NCBI RefSeq assembly: GCF_964340395.1
Contig: NC_135569.1
Coordinates: forward strand, 169,501 to 233,500
Length of the DNA stretch: 64,000 bases
DNA from: Glandiceps talaboti
Lineage: Eukaryota; Hemichordata; Enteropneusta; Spengelidae
Reading direction: 5' to 3'
This document shows, in pieces, positions 1 to 13,000 of the stretch. Position 1 is the first letter of the stretch; the number at the start of each line of letters is the position of its first letter. A program made the position numbers and the translations under genes. The notes below the pieces were generated by a model that was given only the letters and a program-made list of their open reading frames with translations, was not told the origin of the DNA and did no database searches.

Positions 1-106
1 TAACTCTCGTCTTAAGTATGAGAATTAACATAGGTGTACTGCTTCTTATCTTACATATTATTTACTACTAGAAAGATTTATTATCTGATTGTTTACCTTT
101 TTACAG

Positions 107-293
107 CCTCATCAAATGCGAGCCAAAGCACCAAGACTTGATTATGGACAGCCATATGAATCAATGTATGAACATGGATTTATCAGACCTTATGTTGCAT
201 CAGGGTCAGAGGTAACTCAAACAACGTTTACAGTATTTAGCTGTCTGTCTGTCTTTATATCTGTCTGTGCATTCCTGTGTACATGTATGTATG

Positions 294-326
<33 letters not shown>

Positions 327-1104
327 GTGTGTGTGTGTGTGTGTATGTTGTTTAGAAAGCCATTGTCTTTATTGTAACATAACGTGGGCCGCCCCAAGAG
401 GGCGTGCTACATAGTCAATGTACTTCAATATCGTAACATATGTATGTATGTGTGTGTGTGTATGTATGTTCATTGCCCCTGTACGTCCACATTTGGAGTA
501 AGCCAATATCATTTGGTCACCACGTTTTGTCAAGGACTGTGATTTTGAAAATGTCCACGGGGAGCCCCAAACTGGTTTGTAGAAATGAGGGATATGAACT
601 ACAATGAAAGAACACTCTTAGATATTCTCAGTATGTCATACAGAAGGATAAGGGTGATATGATAGAAGTATGGATGTATCTTCATGGTAAATACTCTGAA
701 CCAGTATCTTTTCCAATGTGACTGACAAAGGGTCACTAGAGAGGTCATCCACTTAAACTACGGAAATTTTAATCATGTCAGAAATCCATGTGTGCCAATT
801 CCTTTTCACACTGCATCATCAAGACTTGGAATAAACTTCCATCACCAATTGTTACAGCAAACACTATTAATTCATTCAAAAACAGTTTAGACAGTCCAAT
901 GGGCAAGTTATAAATATATAACAAACATGAACTTGGAAACTGTTTGACTTGTGACATTTTCTGGAACCATGTTTTTTTAATTATTTCATTTATTTATTTA
1001 TTTGTTTGTTTGTTTGTTTGTTTATTTATTTATTGATTCATTCATTCTATGAACTACACTGTTTAACTCGGGAATGATATATAGACTATATTATGTATGA
1101 AGTG

Positions 1105-1181
<77 letters not shown>

Positions 1182-1279
1182 AAACTGTTTCATTATAATT
1201 TATAGCAAAATGAATGACTAAGTCTTCTTACATTACATTTTCTTCACAGGCATCAGAAAGACATACTGAAAGGTATTAA
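107..1279 (+). CDS. C-terminal two exons of an unrecognised + strand gene (5' part outside window)
   Basis: Two exons can be joined. The first (107-211) has the acceptor tttttacag and the donor GAG|gtaact and encodes 35 residues in phase 0. The second (1250-1279) has the acceptor cttcacag, encodes ten codons and ends in TAA. The joined tail is rich in Tyr, Arg and Pro: it contains APRLDYGQPYESMYEHGF and ends in ASERHTERY. Such a tail would fit the cytoplasmic end of a membrane protein, but I do not recognise the family and assign no function. It runs convergently towards UBIAD1. AATAAA signals at about 1914 and 2671 would suit a long 3' UTR. The intron holds a GT/ATGT microsatellite and a long AT run. 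The exon calls rest on splice signals and an open frame only. Confidence 0.45.
284..347. repeat. (ATGT)n/(GT)n microsatellite
   Basis: ATGT tetranucleotides run into a pure GT stretch just 3' of the first exon of the left-edge gene. The Cys/Val-rich frames over it are repeat artefacts. Confidence 0.9.
1106..1178. repeat. (AT)n microsatellite
   Basis: An uninterrupted run of about 36 AT dinucleotides in the last intron of the left-edge gene, about 70 bases before its final acceptor. Confidence 0.95.
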
Positions 1280-4200
1280 CATATTAGAGATTGGAGAACG
1301 AGAGATGAGACTGTCGATGTACTGCAATTCATTACAATCGTTCAACACTCACAGATAACAGGAATTTGGCCTTGATTACCACTTGGAGTATGACTACGAA
1401 CACAAAACAATATTGTATTTTAGTAGGGAAAGTAAGCTACAATAGAAAAAAGACTGACTATCGCATATATTTATTTATATGGGTATTTTAATTTAGGTGT
1501 TTCAAGTTATGTATATTCAAAATGATTATTATATATCAAAGCACAAGTCACATTATTCCATTTACTTGGTGGGATAGACGAATGTTTCAATCATGCATCA
1601 TTTTTAACAAACTTTCTATATATATTTATTTATGAAAGATATATTTTTCTAATATCTAATCTATTGGGAGAATGTGGGAAATAGTCATTATCTGATGCTG
1701 TATAAATTAATTATGATTTATTGACATGTTTTCAGCATGGAATGTGATAATCGATGTTCTTATCTTTATATTTGTCAGGGTACGGTTTATGAGAACAAAG
1801 GTTGACAGTGGTTTACATTAGTTACTCTTGTGCATGTGTACTCTTAATGTGAAATACGCTTTAAACTTTTATTGCTACTTTGTTGAAGAAAATTCCACCC
1901 TAATCTCAGTTAAAATAAAAAAGAAATTGGGGTCATTGTTCAATATTTGAAATATAGGTCAAACATGGCTGCCTTATATTTTAAAGATTGATTGTCTCCT
2001 TGAGAACAAGACGGTGAACCCCACATTTATTTTTATTTTCAAAAGGCATGGGCAAAAAAAGTTTGGAGAGTTTAAGAACTTTTATTTTCAGGGAAAATTG
2101 TTACTGATTCATTATTTACCATAGAGTGGTGTAAGCTGAGTTTACTTGCAAATGGGTGAAAATACTTATTATAGAACCTCTATTCTGGTCTAGTATAAAT
2201 TATAATGTATACATCGATGCATTACAAATTGTCCTCTAGCATTGGTATGTGAAGTGTTTCCTCAACATTCTAATATACATGTACTGAATCAAATTGTTTA
2301 TATAATATTAAGCCTGCTGAATGTCAGTATTAAAATTGATCGATGAAAGTATATTTCAATTTGTAAAATGTTACAATAACATGTACATTGAATTTGCCGC
2401 AATGAACAACCACCCTCCCCCAAATAATGTCAATTCAGCTTACTGCCACTTAACTGGGTTCAAAAGCGACTGGAATGTTGAACGAGTCACAACAAAGCAT
2501 TTTAATTATATGGCAGTATTATAATCTACATAAATAGGATACATACATATGAGTAAATATATTTACATTCTATCGATAATCTGTCAAATGATGTGAACTT
2601 TTGAAAATTAGTTTTCAAATTGTTGATGCATGTACCTATTTGAAATGCAATTTACTATGCAAATTACAAGAATAAACTTTATTAATGTCTGAAATTCAAC
2701 TAATTTTTTAACATATCAAATTTCTTTATGATGTTCTTTTTTAGTATATGGCATTGTAACAATCGCTTGATACAAGTATTTATTAATATATTATTCCAGC
2801 ATTATTGTATTATGAACATTAAGCTGAAAGCATTAATTAATTTACTTATATATAATACTCAGTATTGAATTCATTGATAGTCAATCCATTGAAGGCTCTC
2901 AATTGTCTTAATGTTATTGACTTTTCAGTCACTATTAAAGTAGTATTAAATATTTAACTCACAGGTTTTGTCTGAGACTTGTATATATGTTGTGATAACT
3001 TCAATAGATATGACGCCATGACCGACATGTAGTTTGTGATAACTTCATTAGATATGACGCCATGACCTACATGTAGTTTGGACAGAAAAATAATGTGGAA
3101 TTTTGTATTAGAAGACAGTCGATCTTTTATTGATTGTTTCAAGCATTGGTAAGTTCTTTCTTTACCTTTGTCTTGGCAAAATAACATGGTGTTATAACAG
3201 GTCTGGACAGGGACACCAGACAGGGAGAAGACAAAGGAATGGTAAGCTTTGTCCGTGAACACAGATGGAACAACGTATAGGCTATCCCAACTATTTATGT
3301 TGTACGCATTATTAAGTTTATCGTTGTCTCATAGTATTTATGTTGAATCAAATATGTTGATAATCTTCTTGACATAAAAAATGGCATGTAGGTTTTGGCT
3401 TTATTCCGTCATTATAACATTTAATGTTGTTTGTAAGAAGAACATACCATAATGAAAGGCTGGACTGGAGGAAAATGGAAGAGTTAACCTTGTAACCATG
3501 TATTTTGTTCACACATTTTTCTTAAGAAATCATGTATGTTAAATATGCTACTGTTATCTACTTATATTGATGCAATGAATACATTTATGCTTCATGAGAG
3601 CATGTACGAATTTCTTTATTTTCTATGCATTACTGGCATCTTATGCTTTATGCAGTAATATGCAAGAATAACTGAAACGAAATGTTGGTTTTATTACTTA
3701 CTCTAGAGTAAAATTGTGTGTTCTTTATGTTGGATGTTAAAGCAGGTATTGATTTTAAATTAGGCTGAAAAGTAATTTAGTGTAAACTCAACTGAAACGG
3801 CTCTTTACATCCTTGTCCAATCATTGTACAACAAAATCAACATACCTAACTAACCCAATGTGGTGGGCTAGGTTTCCCGTTGATCAGCTTTTTTTATTTT
3901 GTCTGCCCTGACATTTACAGTAATTATTCAGTCATTAGTCCCTATGGCAACTGATTTCTTTATATCAGTTCTACAATTGGTAAATGTATACAATTTACGG
4001 TTATGCAAATTTTGTAGCTCCTCCTCAAATGTGCTTACATGTTTGGAATCTATATCCACTTGACTACCCATCACGTTTCATCTTTGCAATATACAGCGTC
4101 ATTCGGCTTTTGCTATGGGTGCTTTCTTGTTAATGTTGATCTTTATTCATGTGCATGCCTGTTGTTATCTTTGAAATGTACATCACTCTTAATTTTATAA

Positions 4201-5717
4201 ATTTTTTTATCAAAACAATTCACATATAATGTATGGCAGCCCTGGGCCACCATAAGTCTTTGTGTATTCAACTTCTCCAGTTAACATACAAAAATGTTGG
4301 TTATTCCATCCTGAAAATGTGTGTCAGGGTCAAAGGTCTCATGCATTGGAAAACTCATCACTGACTAATGGAGGGGTAGACACTTGAATGGTGTCCATAT
4401 CTATCAAAATTTTGGAGATAACAGACAAAATGTACTTTTCTATCACAAATACATCGCAATTTGCTATACAGGTAAGGTCATGAAATTAAGTGACTTGCAC
4501 TAGCATGCCTCACATAGTCAAACCAAAGTCATGATTAAAATATTATCACTTGAAATGTTTTATTCAAAAAGCTATGAAGAAAACCCAAATTTGGGTATTT
4601 GACCTTGAAGGTTGAAGAAAGCTCATATTTGATAATGCGGGTGTAGGCACTTGAATGGAGTCATTACCTATTAAACCAACAAAGTTATGATACACGTGAA
4701 ATTCGACAACAAATATGGCCAGCATTCAGCCATATTTGATTTGGTCACATTACAAAGTGACATGCATATGTCTCACCTATGCATGTTACCTTTGTACCAG
4801 GTTTGGTTGAAATCAATTAGTGCATGCCAGAGATATGAGGGTGAACACATGCACACAGAGATGGATGGAACCCAACATACATGTATAACCCTCCTTTGGG
4901 CAGTGTTCGTTGAGGGCTAACAATGAATGAGAGACATACTACAGGTCTGGATGTTTTATTCAAACACACATGCACACACACACAGTCTGGATTAACAATT
5001 TCAGCACAATTGAACAGTTTTATGGTTTTGGAGTCATTTTAAAAAAAATTCATTTTGGTACTTGATTTTGAATTCAATGTAGATGTTATATTAAAAAAGT
5101 GAATAAACAACATTAAAAAACAAAACATGATAGACATTATACTTGCTTCATATTGCCACATTTAATTCCCATATCTATTTACATTGAAATTCCTATTTCA
5201 ACATGCCATGATAGCTTGCTGCTAGGTATGTCAAATTAATCATAAGGTTCACATTACAAGGGTATGAGTCTACACAAGGTGCAGAGTTCCCCTAACTTAA
5301 ATTGGAGAAAAACTTTAAATATCACAATGAAACTACAAAATATATTATTTATGCAAAGAAATAAAATTTCATGTCCACCACAGTTTCTTCAAACAAGTTA
5401 GGTTTTTCAGTAACAGCAGATACCCTAGACCAGGTGTATTCCTCTACCTCCTAGCTTCGGCCTGGACTATACTATTACCGTATATGAAAAGGGTGGTCAA
5501 AAAGTTTTGAGTATGCCAGTATCCCTCAATGTGTGACTATAACCCTTCAACATAATGGTATAGTCCCACCAAGGTTATGAGCAAGTTGTAACATACCAAT
5601 ATGTTTCACTTATGTAATCACTAGACAAGCAACAACAATTTTTTACAATAACATTTAGGTATATACTACCAGACGTGCTTTACAAGGTTTCAAAACCAAA
5701 ATCCTGGTATAAGGAAT

Positions 5718-5750
5718 CCCCCCCCCCCCAAAAAAAAAGGGGGGGGGGGG
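5718..5750. repeat. C12-A9-G12 homopolymer hairpin
   Basis: Twelve C, nine A and twelve G follow one another directly. They form a perfect 12-bp G:C stem with an A9 loop. Either strand could also form quadruplex or i-motif structures. The exact run lengths may be affected by sequencing. Confidence 0.9.
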
Positions 5751-6842
5751 TCCTAAACTTGATAAAAAAGTTTAAAACTGTTGCACATTGTATATTAGCC
5801 TACATCAAGGCCTTATAAATTATATAGAACATGAAATAACATACAGTTGTATAATTTCCAAAAATAGTACGATACTTGAAATTACATTTCTTCAACTTAA
5901 AGGGTAACAAAGTGAGGCTGATTTCATTTTAGCTGCATTTCTTATGCTTAGAAAATCACAAAAACTAATTTCTTTACTGACCCGGCTAGTATTTAGTCCA
6001 GATAGCCCCTGATGACTGGTGATTTTTGATGTTTGTGCTTGGGGGAGGGGGACTGGGGCTGGTGATTTTTGTATTGTAGTGTAGTTAGCTATTTCCAAGT
6101 GTGCCTGTTTTGTCAGTGCAATTACATGTACACCATGTAGTGTGGCTTCAAAATAATGAGTTGCATCCCTCTGCCTCACTGTCACCATCTATAACACAAG
6201 TGTTGACGACCTCTTCATCCTAGTCTAGAGGCTATGATACAAGTGTCACAGTTGATGACCAATTCCTCCTAGTCTACAGGCTATGATATCTGCAGTTTTC
6301 AATCTAAAGATCTCTCTTCATCCTGTCTAGCTCAATTAGAAATTATTTTAACTAAATCATCGTCCATGCAAATAAGCCCCCAACTGTTAGAATGATGTAA
6401 ACAACATATAGTGGTCTGAGAAACAATGTATAAGTGATGTGCTGACAAATATACCATATTTGGACATTATGTAACTGACCCCCTCCACTACCTTCCCCAT
6501 AATGAAACAGTAATCCTAATAACAATATCACACTGTTGACAGATGTACACTAATTCAAGTGAATGATAGACATAATGACATTGATAATTTGAACATCTAT
6601 GGATAAACACTATTTATATGATTTGATGGTCTTCTATGGTTAAGAAGCCGTCATATTAGCATAACAATACCATGGTTATTCCATATTCTTTGTTGTATTG
6701 AAATGGTGTTTCCTGTTTTGAAGTTACCATTGTTAGCTCTGATCAATTTTAACAAAAAATGTCTATTGGAGCATGGAAGTATAATACTTCCATGATTGGA
6801 GGTAAGGAAAGAACAATAGGCAGAAACATTACGTTACATTAC

Positions 6843-6883
6843 ATCATAGACCCTACACCAACAGTTGGTGTAGGGTCTATGAT
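6843..6883. repeat. 41-base perfect palindrome with GGGTCTATG arms
   Basis: Two 20-base arms, atcatagaccctacaccaac and its exact complement, are separated by a single A. The same sequence family occurs at 43143-43174 and in the 14-base array at 59390-59730, so this is probably the end or the folded remnant of a small mobile element. Confidence 0.85.
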
Positions 6884-7417
6884 TATATCCTATTACATTG
6901 ACAACACATACTGAACAACGTTAATAAAACAAACCATTGTTTTCCTTGATAGGTATCAACATGTAAAGTGTGTGAACAGGTGGGTGGGTGGGGGGTTCAA
7001 ATATAATTTTCACCCTTGGTAGTCAGATTTGCCAAGTGAACAGTTTAAGCTTCAATTTCCTACTGATTTCCTTTGGTCTGACACTTACAGACTACCACCT
7101 AATAAATTTGGTAGTCTAGATAAGATGTTTAATAAGCTATGTGCCCTAGACTACTGCTCATTTTAATAGGGTCATAGTTGTGAGCGGGGGAGGGGGGCTG
7201 AATATGTTTGGAGGGCTGAATATGTTGGTAGAAACTGTGTTGGCAGAAAAATAGCTACATTGTCATTGGCAATGGAAGTATCACCAATGATATGTCTACA
7301 TTTAGACTAACATGGAGAAATGGGAGGCATCCAAACCTTTTTGGCAGCTTGATAACTGAGATGGTTGCAAATCGATGTGCTAAAATCCAGTAGTACTTTA
7401 ACAATTTCAAATAATTA

Positions 7418-8362
7418 TTACAACCCAGGAAAAGCCGTTGGTGTAGTTAAAATACATCCTAACACATAAAATATTCCTAATAAAAGATTCAATTTTGCAG
7501 TCCTTTGAGGAATTCTTGCCAAAAGCCCTTGACGAAATTGCTTCTCGAGGTCAAATGCTATTGGCAGAGTCAATAACGGTAGCAAAAACCCAACGGAAAA
7601 ATTGATTCCCAAAACACAGAACATGATGTATGGTATAAATAGTAATAAGACATAAAAACTGTAGGAGCCCATTTTTCCTAGCAAGATGGCGATGGTGACG
7701 ACTCCAGCACTCCTATCACCGTCCATGTCTCTGGTGTTGTTGCTGTGTAGGATTGCCTCGGTGTTCAAAGCGAGTGGTAAGGCATAGAGTAAAGGCGAGA
7801 GCACCAAGGTACCTGTCTGAGCTAGAAAGGTAAACATCACAGCAAGTGGGCCAAACGTTATGATGATGACGAGATCGCCTAAAGCTAAATACTTAAGTCC
7901 GACACCACCGGTGTACAGGAACGAGCTTGATAGTCCGCCGAAAAAAATCAGTGCGAGATGTTCCATTTTTGCCGGAGAGACTACGATGATTAGTAGGAGA
8001 AAGAAGCAACCAAATCCGTACAAAAATGCCCCAAACGTGGCGACGTTAGTCGGTTCCAAGATATGGTCGACAAGGGTTCGATCATCACTTTTCTTGCTGT
8101 CGATTCCTTTCTTGTAATCAAAATATGTATTGGTTAAATTACCAGCACCATGAACGCACAAAACTCCAAGGAAAGTGAAAAGAGCCAACAGAAAATCCAA
8201 ACCACCAGACGATTTGTACGCCAGCGCTGTTCCCAAAGCCACTGGGGTTAGCGAAGCACTGAATGACCAAGGCCGCAGTGCCAACCAATAAGACGCTATA
8301 CGAGACCGTTGTCGCATAATCCCTTTCCTTGCACCATTTTCCTGGGCAGTTGACATGTCCAT
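7418..8362 (-). CDS. UBIAD1: UbiA prenyltransferase domain-containing protein 1 (menaquinone-4 synthase)
   Basis: A single-exon CDS of 314 residues, against 338 in human. UBIAD1 is a polytopic membrane prenyltransferase of the ER and Golgi. It attaches a geranylgeranyl chain to menadione to make vitamin K2 (MK-4) and in animals also binds HMG-CoA reductase. The first Asp-rich motif, [11 protein letters not shown], is at residues 78-88 and is followed by [16 protein letters not shown]. The second motif, [11 protein letters not shown], ends at about residue 216. Hydrophobic segments fill the rest, and the conserved [11 protein letters not shown] is near the C-terminus. The frame stays open upstream to 8377 (a GTG), but the first in-frame ATG is at 8362, and a stop precedes it at about 8477-8479. 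The gene is divergent from mTOR with about 1.7 kb between the start codons. Vertebrate UBIAD1 has an intron; here the coding region is intact without one. Confidence 0.96.
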   Translation of the reverse strand: MDMSTAQENGARKGIMRQRSRIASYWLALRPWSFSASLTPVALGTALAYKSSGGLDFLLALFTFLGVLCVHGAGNLTNTYFDYKKGIDSKKSDDRTLVDHILEPTNVATFGAFLYGFGCFFLLLIIVVSPAKMEHLALIFFGGLSSSFLYTGGVGLKYLALGDLVIIITFGPLAVMFTFLAQTGTLVLSPLLYALPLALNTEAILHSNNTRDMDGDRSAGVVTIAILLGKMGSYSFYVLLLFIPYIMFCVLGINFSVGFLLPLLTLPIAFDLEKQFRQGLLARIPQRTAKLNLLLGIFYVLGCILTTPTAFPGL

Positions 8363-9188
8363 ATCTTTTGATGACACTGACTTGGAGCAGAACAGGTTGA
8401 AATCCGTAATATTTTCACTATTGTATTGTCCTAATCCATTTTCATAGACTGAACATGTTGTCGAACGGAAGTTGCGTCACAGTCAACTTTGACCTGTACC
8501 ATCTGGCGCTGGTTAGTTTAGGGAGTATGTGTGATAAGTTGAAATTATATTTCCAAAGATAGTTTTGAATTCAACAAATTAAAAAATCGTATAAAACCAA
8601 TCGTTCATGCTAAAAATCACCAAAAACTGTTTTTACGAGATTGCTTGTTTGTTCGTTATAATTGTTTTCTCTGCTCTACACTTGGGTCAAAGTTGAAAGT
8701 GACGATGGGAATTTCTTAGGTGAGTGTTTAGAAGTGGTATTTCCATATTTCGAACCATTTTATGTGATTTTGAAACTAGTTTTCTAGTAAAATACATAAA
8801 AACATAGACTAATTTTCTTGAAAATTCGCCGGTTGTGCAAACAATTGCGGAGAATATAACTGTGTGCACAAGTATCACGAAATCGTAAACAACTTGCGCA
8901 AGTGCCATGGCCAGCTATAGCCTCGCTGTGTGCTAGGTACACTGCTGTCTAGTCTAACTTAGGTGATGAACTGGTACTACTAATCAAAAGAACACAAAAA
9001 TTAATAACAGACATATGATCTCGCATGTCTGGATTCGCAACATTGAGATTGGAAATAGCAACACATCTATGTTCACACTGACTTCAACCGTCATTTACTG
9101 ATACATAGTGCACAAGTCAGCTGCTTAGTCTGCAGTGTAACTGAGCTATGGAATACATGTAGCCAGCTACCTGTTGTTTGTCCTGACA

Positions 9189-9297
9189 GCCTCACTGTCG
9201 TAGTTCTCTATGATATAGGAATGTCATGAGTACCTGCACAGTTACCCACAGGTGCTTGTGAAGTTGCCATATCATAGAGATCTATACAAGTGAGGCC
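9189..9297. repeat. Fold-back (inverted) repeat between UBIAD1 and mTOR
   Basis: The left arm, starting cctcactgtcgtagttctct, pairs imperfectly with the right arm, which ends in atctatacaagtgagg. The shared core is tctatgatat. A third related arm follows at about 9360-9430 (cctcacagcttcactg ... gagcacctgtcc). This suggests a MITE-like element and a partial duplicate. Confidence 0.65.
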
Positions 9298-9529
9298 ATT
9301 AGGCCAAACAGCTTGCTATGGAGTAGTGAGTGAGCTGCTAAAGTAGCTTACTGTTAGACCTCACAGCTTCACTGTTAACATAGTTTTCTGTGAGACAGCA
9401 ACTTCAGGAGCACCTGTCCAGTTACCCTGGTATCTAATCTTACCAGGGTTCCATGTTCTCTGTTGTCTTGATTTTGGATCCATATATTACCAGATTTGCA
9501 TTGAAACTATAACCACCATACAAATATAC

Positions 9530-9905
9530 AATGCAATCTGGCAGCCATTTTGTTTGCGAATTTTCCATGTCCACAACCATAACTCAGACATGCTTGAACA
9601 GCTAGATCTCATTCAAAGTTGGTATTAGGACAGTGTTCTATGACATACATGACAGTGATGTGCATATCCATTTTCATCATGATACAATCCGATATGGCTG
9701 CCTGGCAGCGATTTTGTTGGCGCAATTTTCATGTCCAAAGCCATAACTCAGACATGCCAGGGTGCTTGAACAGGGTCCCCCCCCCCCCCTGTTTAATTTA
9801 GGTTCACAAGTGTTGTTGCATGATCAGAGTAGTGATATCAAGAAAATGACAACATAAACCCAATCGTACCGGGTACTATGTCATTCTCAATGACTTGTTC
9901 TGTAG
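9530..9905. repeat. Dispersed repeat, copy upstream of mTOR exon 1
   Basis: Shares long stretches with 11365-11770, including ccgatatggctgcctggcag, ccataactcagacatgc and aatgacaacataaac. Within this copy the core is itself present twice (about 9530-9600 and 9650-9760). It ends near a poly-C run at 9779-9790. Confidence 0.75.
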
Positions 9906-10087
9906 TCTTTTATCTAAGCTTTTGTTATGGATATTTTCAGGGGACATGGTAATATTGACAAAGCATTTTAAAAAGAACAACAATTAGTAACTTACAGCAT
10001 CCCATCTCTGTATCCATCCCACAGCAGATTTGTTTTGAAGTCATCACCCTCAACATTACAAACCGTGGTCATAGCTAGTCAAGCAAA

Positions 10088-13000
10088 ATGATGAACCAAT
10101 TCATCAGTGGCTTGAAAAGCCGCAATGAAGAAACACGAGCCAAATCAGCCAAGGATCTACAACACTATGTCACCACTGAGTTGCGAGAGGTTTCAGTCGA
10201 TGAGTACACATCGTTTATGGACAGATTGAATCACTTTATATTTGAATTGGTGTCCAGTACAGATGTCAATGATAAGAAGGGAGGAATACTTGCAATAGGT
10301 CTGTTTGTTGATATTCTTACATTATGCGTTCCTCAGAATACACATGCTACTGTAAACCTGGAAATTGTCACTAAAGACTTATTTTCACGTATTTAAGTGG
10401 ATATTTTCACGTATTTAAGTGGAAAACAAAGACACAAATATAAGTAGAGACTAAATTCTTTCTTGTACATAAACGCAATGTACCAGTCTGGTAATTAGTA
10501 AAAATTAGTCTTTAAGAACTACCTGAAATTTGTAAAATTGCAAAGTTTTCTAGCAGCTAAAATATCCAAGTTTACAGTATCTTGTCCTTGTTTTAAATAG
10601 GCATATTTTGATAGTTGCCAAGAACCAGAATCTTTGATTACAATTGACATTGATGGCCCAGAAAAAGACAGATGTCACTGCTATCCTTTAGCACAGGTGT
10701 TACATCTTTCTTTTTTTAGGGCATCATATAGAAGTTACAGATCATGATGTTTGAGCCTTCATAAGAGATGGTTATCAGTCATTCTCACAAGTGTGCCCTC
10801 TATGCTAATTTTAACACAATTTCTATTGACTTGCCAGGATCTGATTTTCCAATAAGTGGTGGCTCTCAAGGAAATCCAGTGTTTAGCATTTTGACTTTTT
10901 ATGAGGGGGTAGTGTAACCATAAACCCTATTGTGTAAGGTCTATGCTGTAATAAATTAACATGTAATTTGTCGTTCTGATAAGGATTGTTGACCAAGATA
11001 CATTGAAAGCTCAATCTACAAAGTTGATGAATAGTTTTGACTCTGCACTTGTAAATATATATTCAAGTGTGATTTCAAAACTATAAACTGTGTGTATTTC
11101 TATTGAATGCAGTGAGTTTGATTGGAGTTGATGTTGGCAATACAACCCGCATCAGTCGATTTGCCAATTATCTGCGTAATCTGCTGCCCTCTAATGATGT
11201 AACTGTCATGGAGATGGCTTCCAAGGCTATGGGTCGACTTGCTATGGCAGGGGGAACTTTTACATCGGAGTATGTAGAGTTTGAAGTCAGGAGAGCTCTG
11301 GAATGGTTACAAGGAGACAGGAATGAATGGAAAAGACATGCTGCTGTAAGTTAGCTACCTCGTTCTATGACATACATGTGCATATTCATTGTTGTTGTGA
11401 TATAATCCAATATGGTTGCCTGGCAGCCATTTTGTTTGCGAATTTTCCATGTCCAAAGCCATAACTCAGACATGCTTGAATAGATCTCATTCAAAGTTGG
11501 TATTAGCACAGTGTTCTATGACATACATGTGCATATCCATTTTCGTCATGATACAATCCGATATGGCTGCCTGGCAGTCATTTTGTTGGCGCAGTTTTCT
11601 TGTCCAAAGCCCATAACTCAGACATGCTTGAACAGAGTAGTGATATCAAAAACAACCATATGAGGCCAAACAACATTAACCAGGTTTGAAAATGACAACA
11701 TAAACTGCCAGTTCCTTAAACCCAATCATAGCAGGGATTATGTCATCTTCAATGACTTGTATTGTTTGGATTGACAAATATAGTACTAATATTGCTACAT
11801 TTTATTTCTGTCTTGACAAATATACTAGAGTAGCAGCACTGCTACATTTAATCATCCTCCTAACAGTGGTATATTTTCTTTGCATGTACCTGTAGGCAAT
11901 AGGCATACTCCTCACTAATGTGACTGTAATATATACCTATGTCATTATCAAAGTCTTTAATTTGTTGAGAAGTTTATATTTACCAAAAAATAATTTCTTT
12001 CACTGTGCTCTTGCAAAAAATAATTTCTTTCACTGTGCTCTTGCAGGTTTTGGTCCTGAGAGAGTTGGCTGAGAATGCTCCAACCTTCTTTTTCCAGCAA
12101 GTCCAGCCTTTCTTTGACAATATTTTCAGTGCAGTCAGAGATCCAAAGGTATGATTTAAATACTTTATTGAATATGATTTGTTTTTTGGAATCAAAATCT
12201 GTCTGCATACTGTCTGTCAAAGAAGAATGCTCGTGAAGGTCAAACTTTTAGGAAATCACAAGTAACTCAAGTCATCCAAAAACCTTGTCACATTATTATG
12301 AAAGGTTATTGATTGTAATATCCTTAAATACATTTATTGGGTCAGTAAAACATGGTAATAAATACACAACCAATTGTTCTAATTATTTGCAAGTAATGTT
12401 TCACCTGTTCAGGCCAACAGCCTATATCAAATTGTCCGTGTACTGGCTTTTACCTCTAGGTGGCATAGTGGTGATCACATGATCATCTCTGCAATCACAT
12501 CATCACCACTATGTCACCTAGCAGTAATGCCAGCAAATGGACAGTTTGACAAAGCCTTTCAACCCGAAATATTACAGCAAAAGCGAAACATTACTAGTCA
12601 CTTCTTAGAACCCTTGACAATTTATTACCTTGCTCCATCTACTTTTGAATAACATACTTTGACTGTTCATTGTCTTGTTTTCAAGGAAAGATATTACACT
12701 TACAGTGTATATGTAGTAGTTTCTGTCACAATACATCACAAACAATTTAATCAATGGCTGGCATGAACAAATTAGTAATCGGATTTATTTCACTTTTCAG
12801 CAAGCTATTCGTGAAGGGGCAGTTGCTGCATTGAGAGCATGTCTTGTGTTAACAGCACAGAGGGAAATTAAAGTGATGCAGAAACCACAGTGGTACAAGG
12901 TAAAACAGATTCTGGTTATTTTCTTATACTTGTTACTATATTAAGTAACCTTAAAATGCCATACTAATGTATCCCTTTTAGTCTAGCTGCTAGGCCCTTT

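Larger units (their letters stand above)
1280..7417. other. Intergenic region between two convergent genes
   Basis: No convincing coding exon was seen. The left part is probably the 3' UTR of the left-edge gene. At 2993-3076 a 46-base segment is repeated twice (it includes gatatgacgccatgac). At about 4560-4910 there is a stretch ending in text like cattcagccatatttgat and gtttggttgaaatcaatta, typical of dispersed repeats in invertebrate genomes. The C12A9G12 hairpin and a 41-base palindrome are listed separately. Short open frames here (for example 2954-3262 and 5892-6188 on the - strand) have no recognisable domains. Confidence 0.6.
8363..10087. promoter_or_regulatory. Divergent intergenic region between UBIAD1 and mTOR
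   Basis: Both genes start from this 1.7-kb gap, so it must carry both promoters. The part next to UBIAD1 (about 8400-8660) has more CpG than its surroundings (for example gaacggaagttgcgtcac), which suits a promoter. It also holds a fold-back repeat (9189-9297, with a related third segment near 9360-9430) and a dispersed repeat (9530-9905) that recurs in mTOR intron 1. An in-frame TAG at 10076-10078 fixes ATG 10088 as the first possible mTOR start. No clear TATA box was identified. Confidence 0.5.

Noticed and set aside
8363-8377. Five extra N-terminal residues of UBIAD1 from a GTG start
   Set aside because: Animal genes normally start at ATG; the first in-frame ATG is at 8362.
8687-8908. 73-codon - strand frame upstream of UBIAD1
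   Set aside because: No recognisable domain and no splice evidence linking it to UBIAD1. Chance openness in an AT-rich region.
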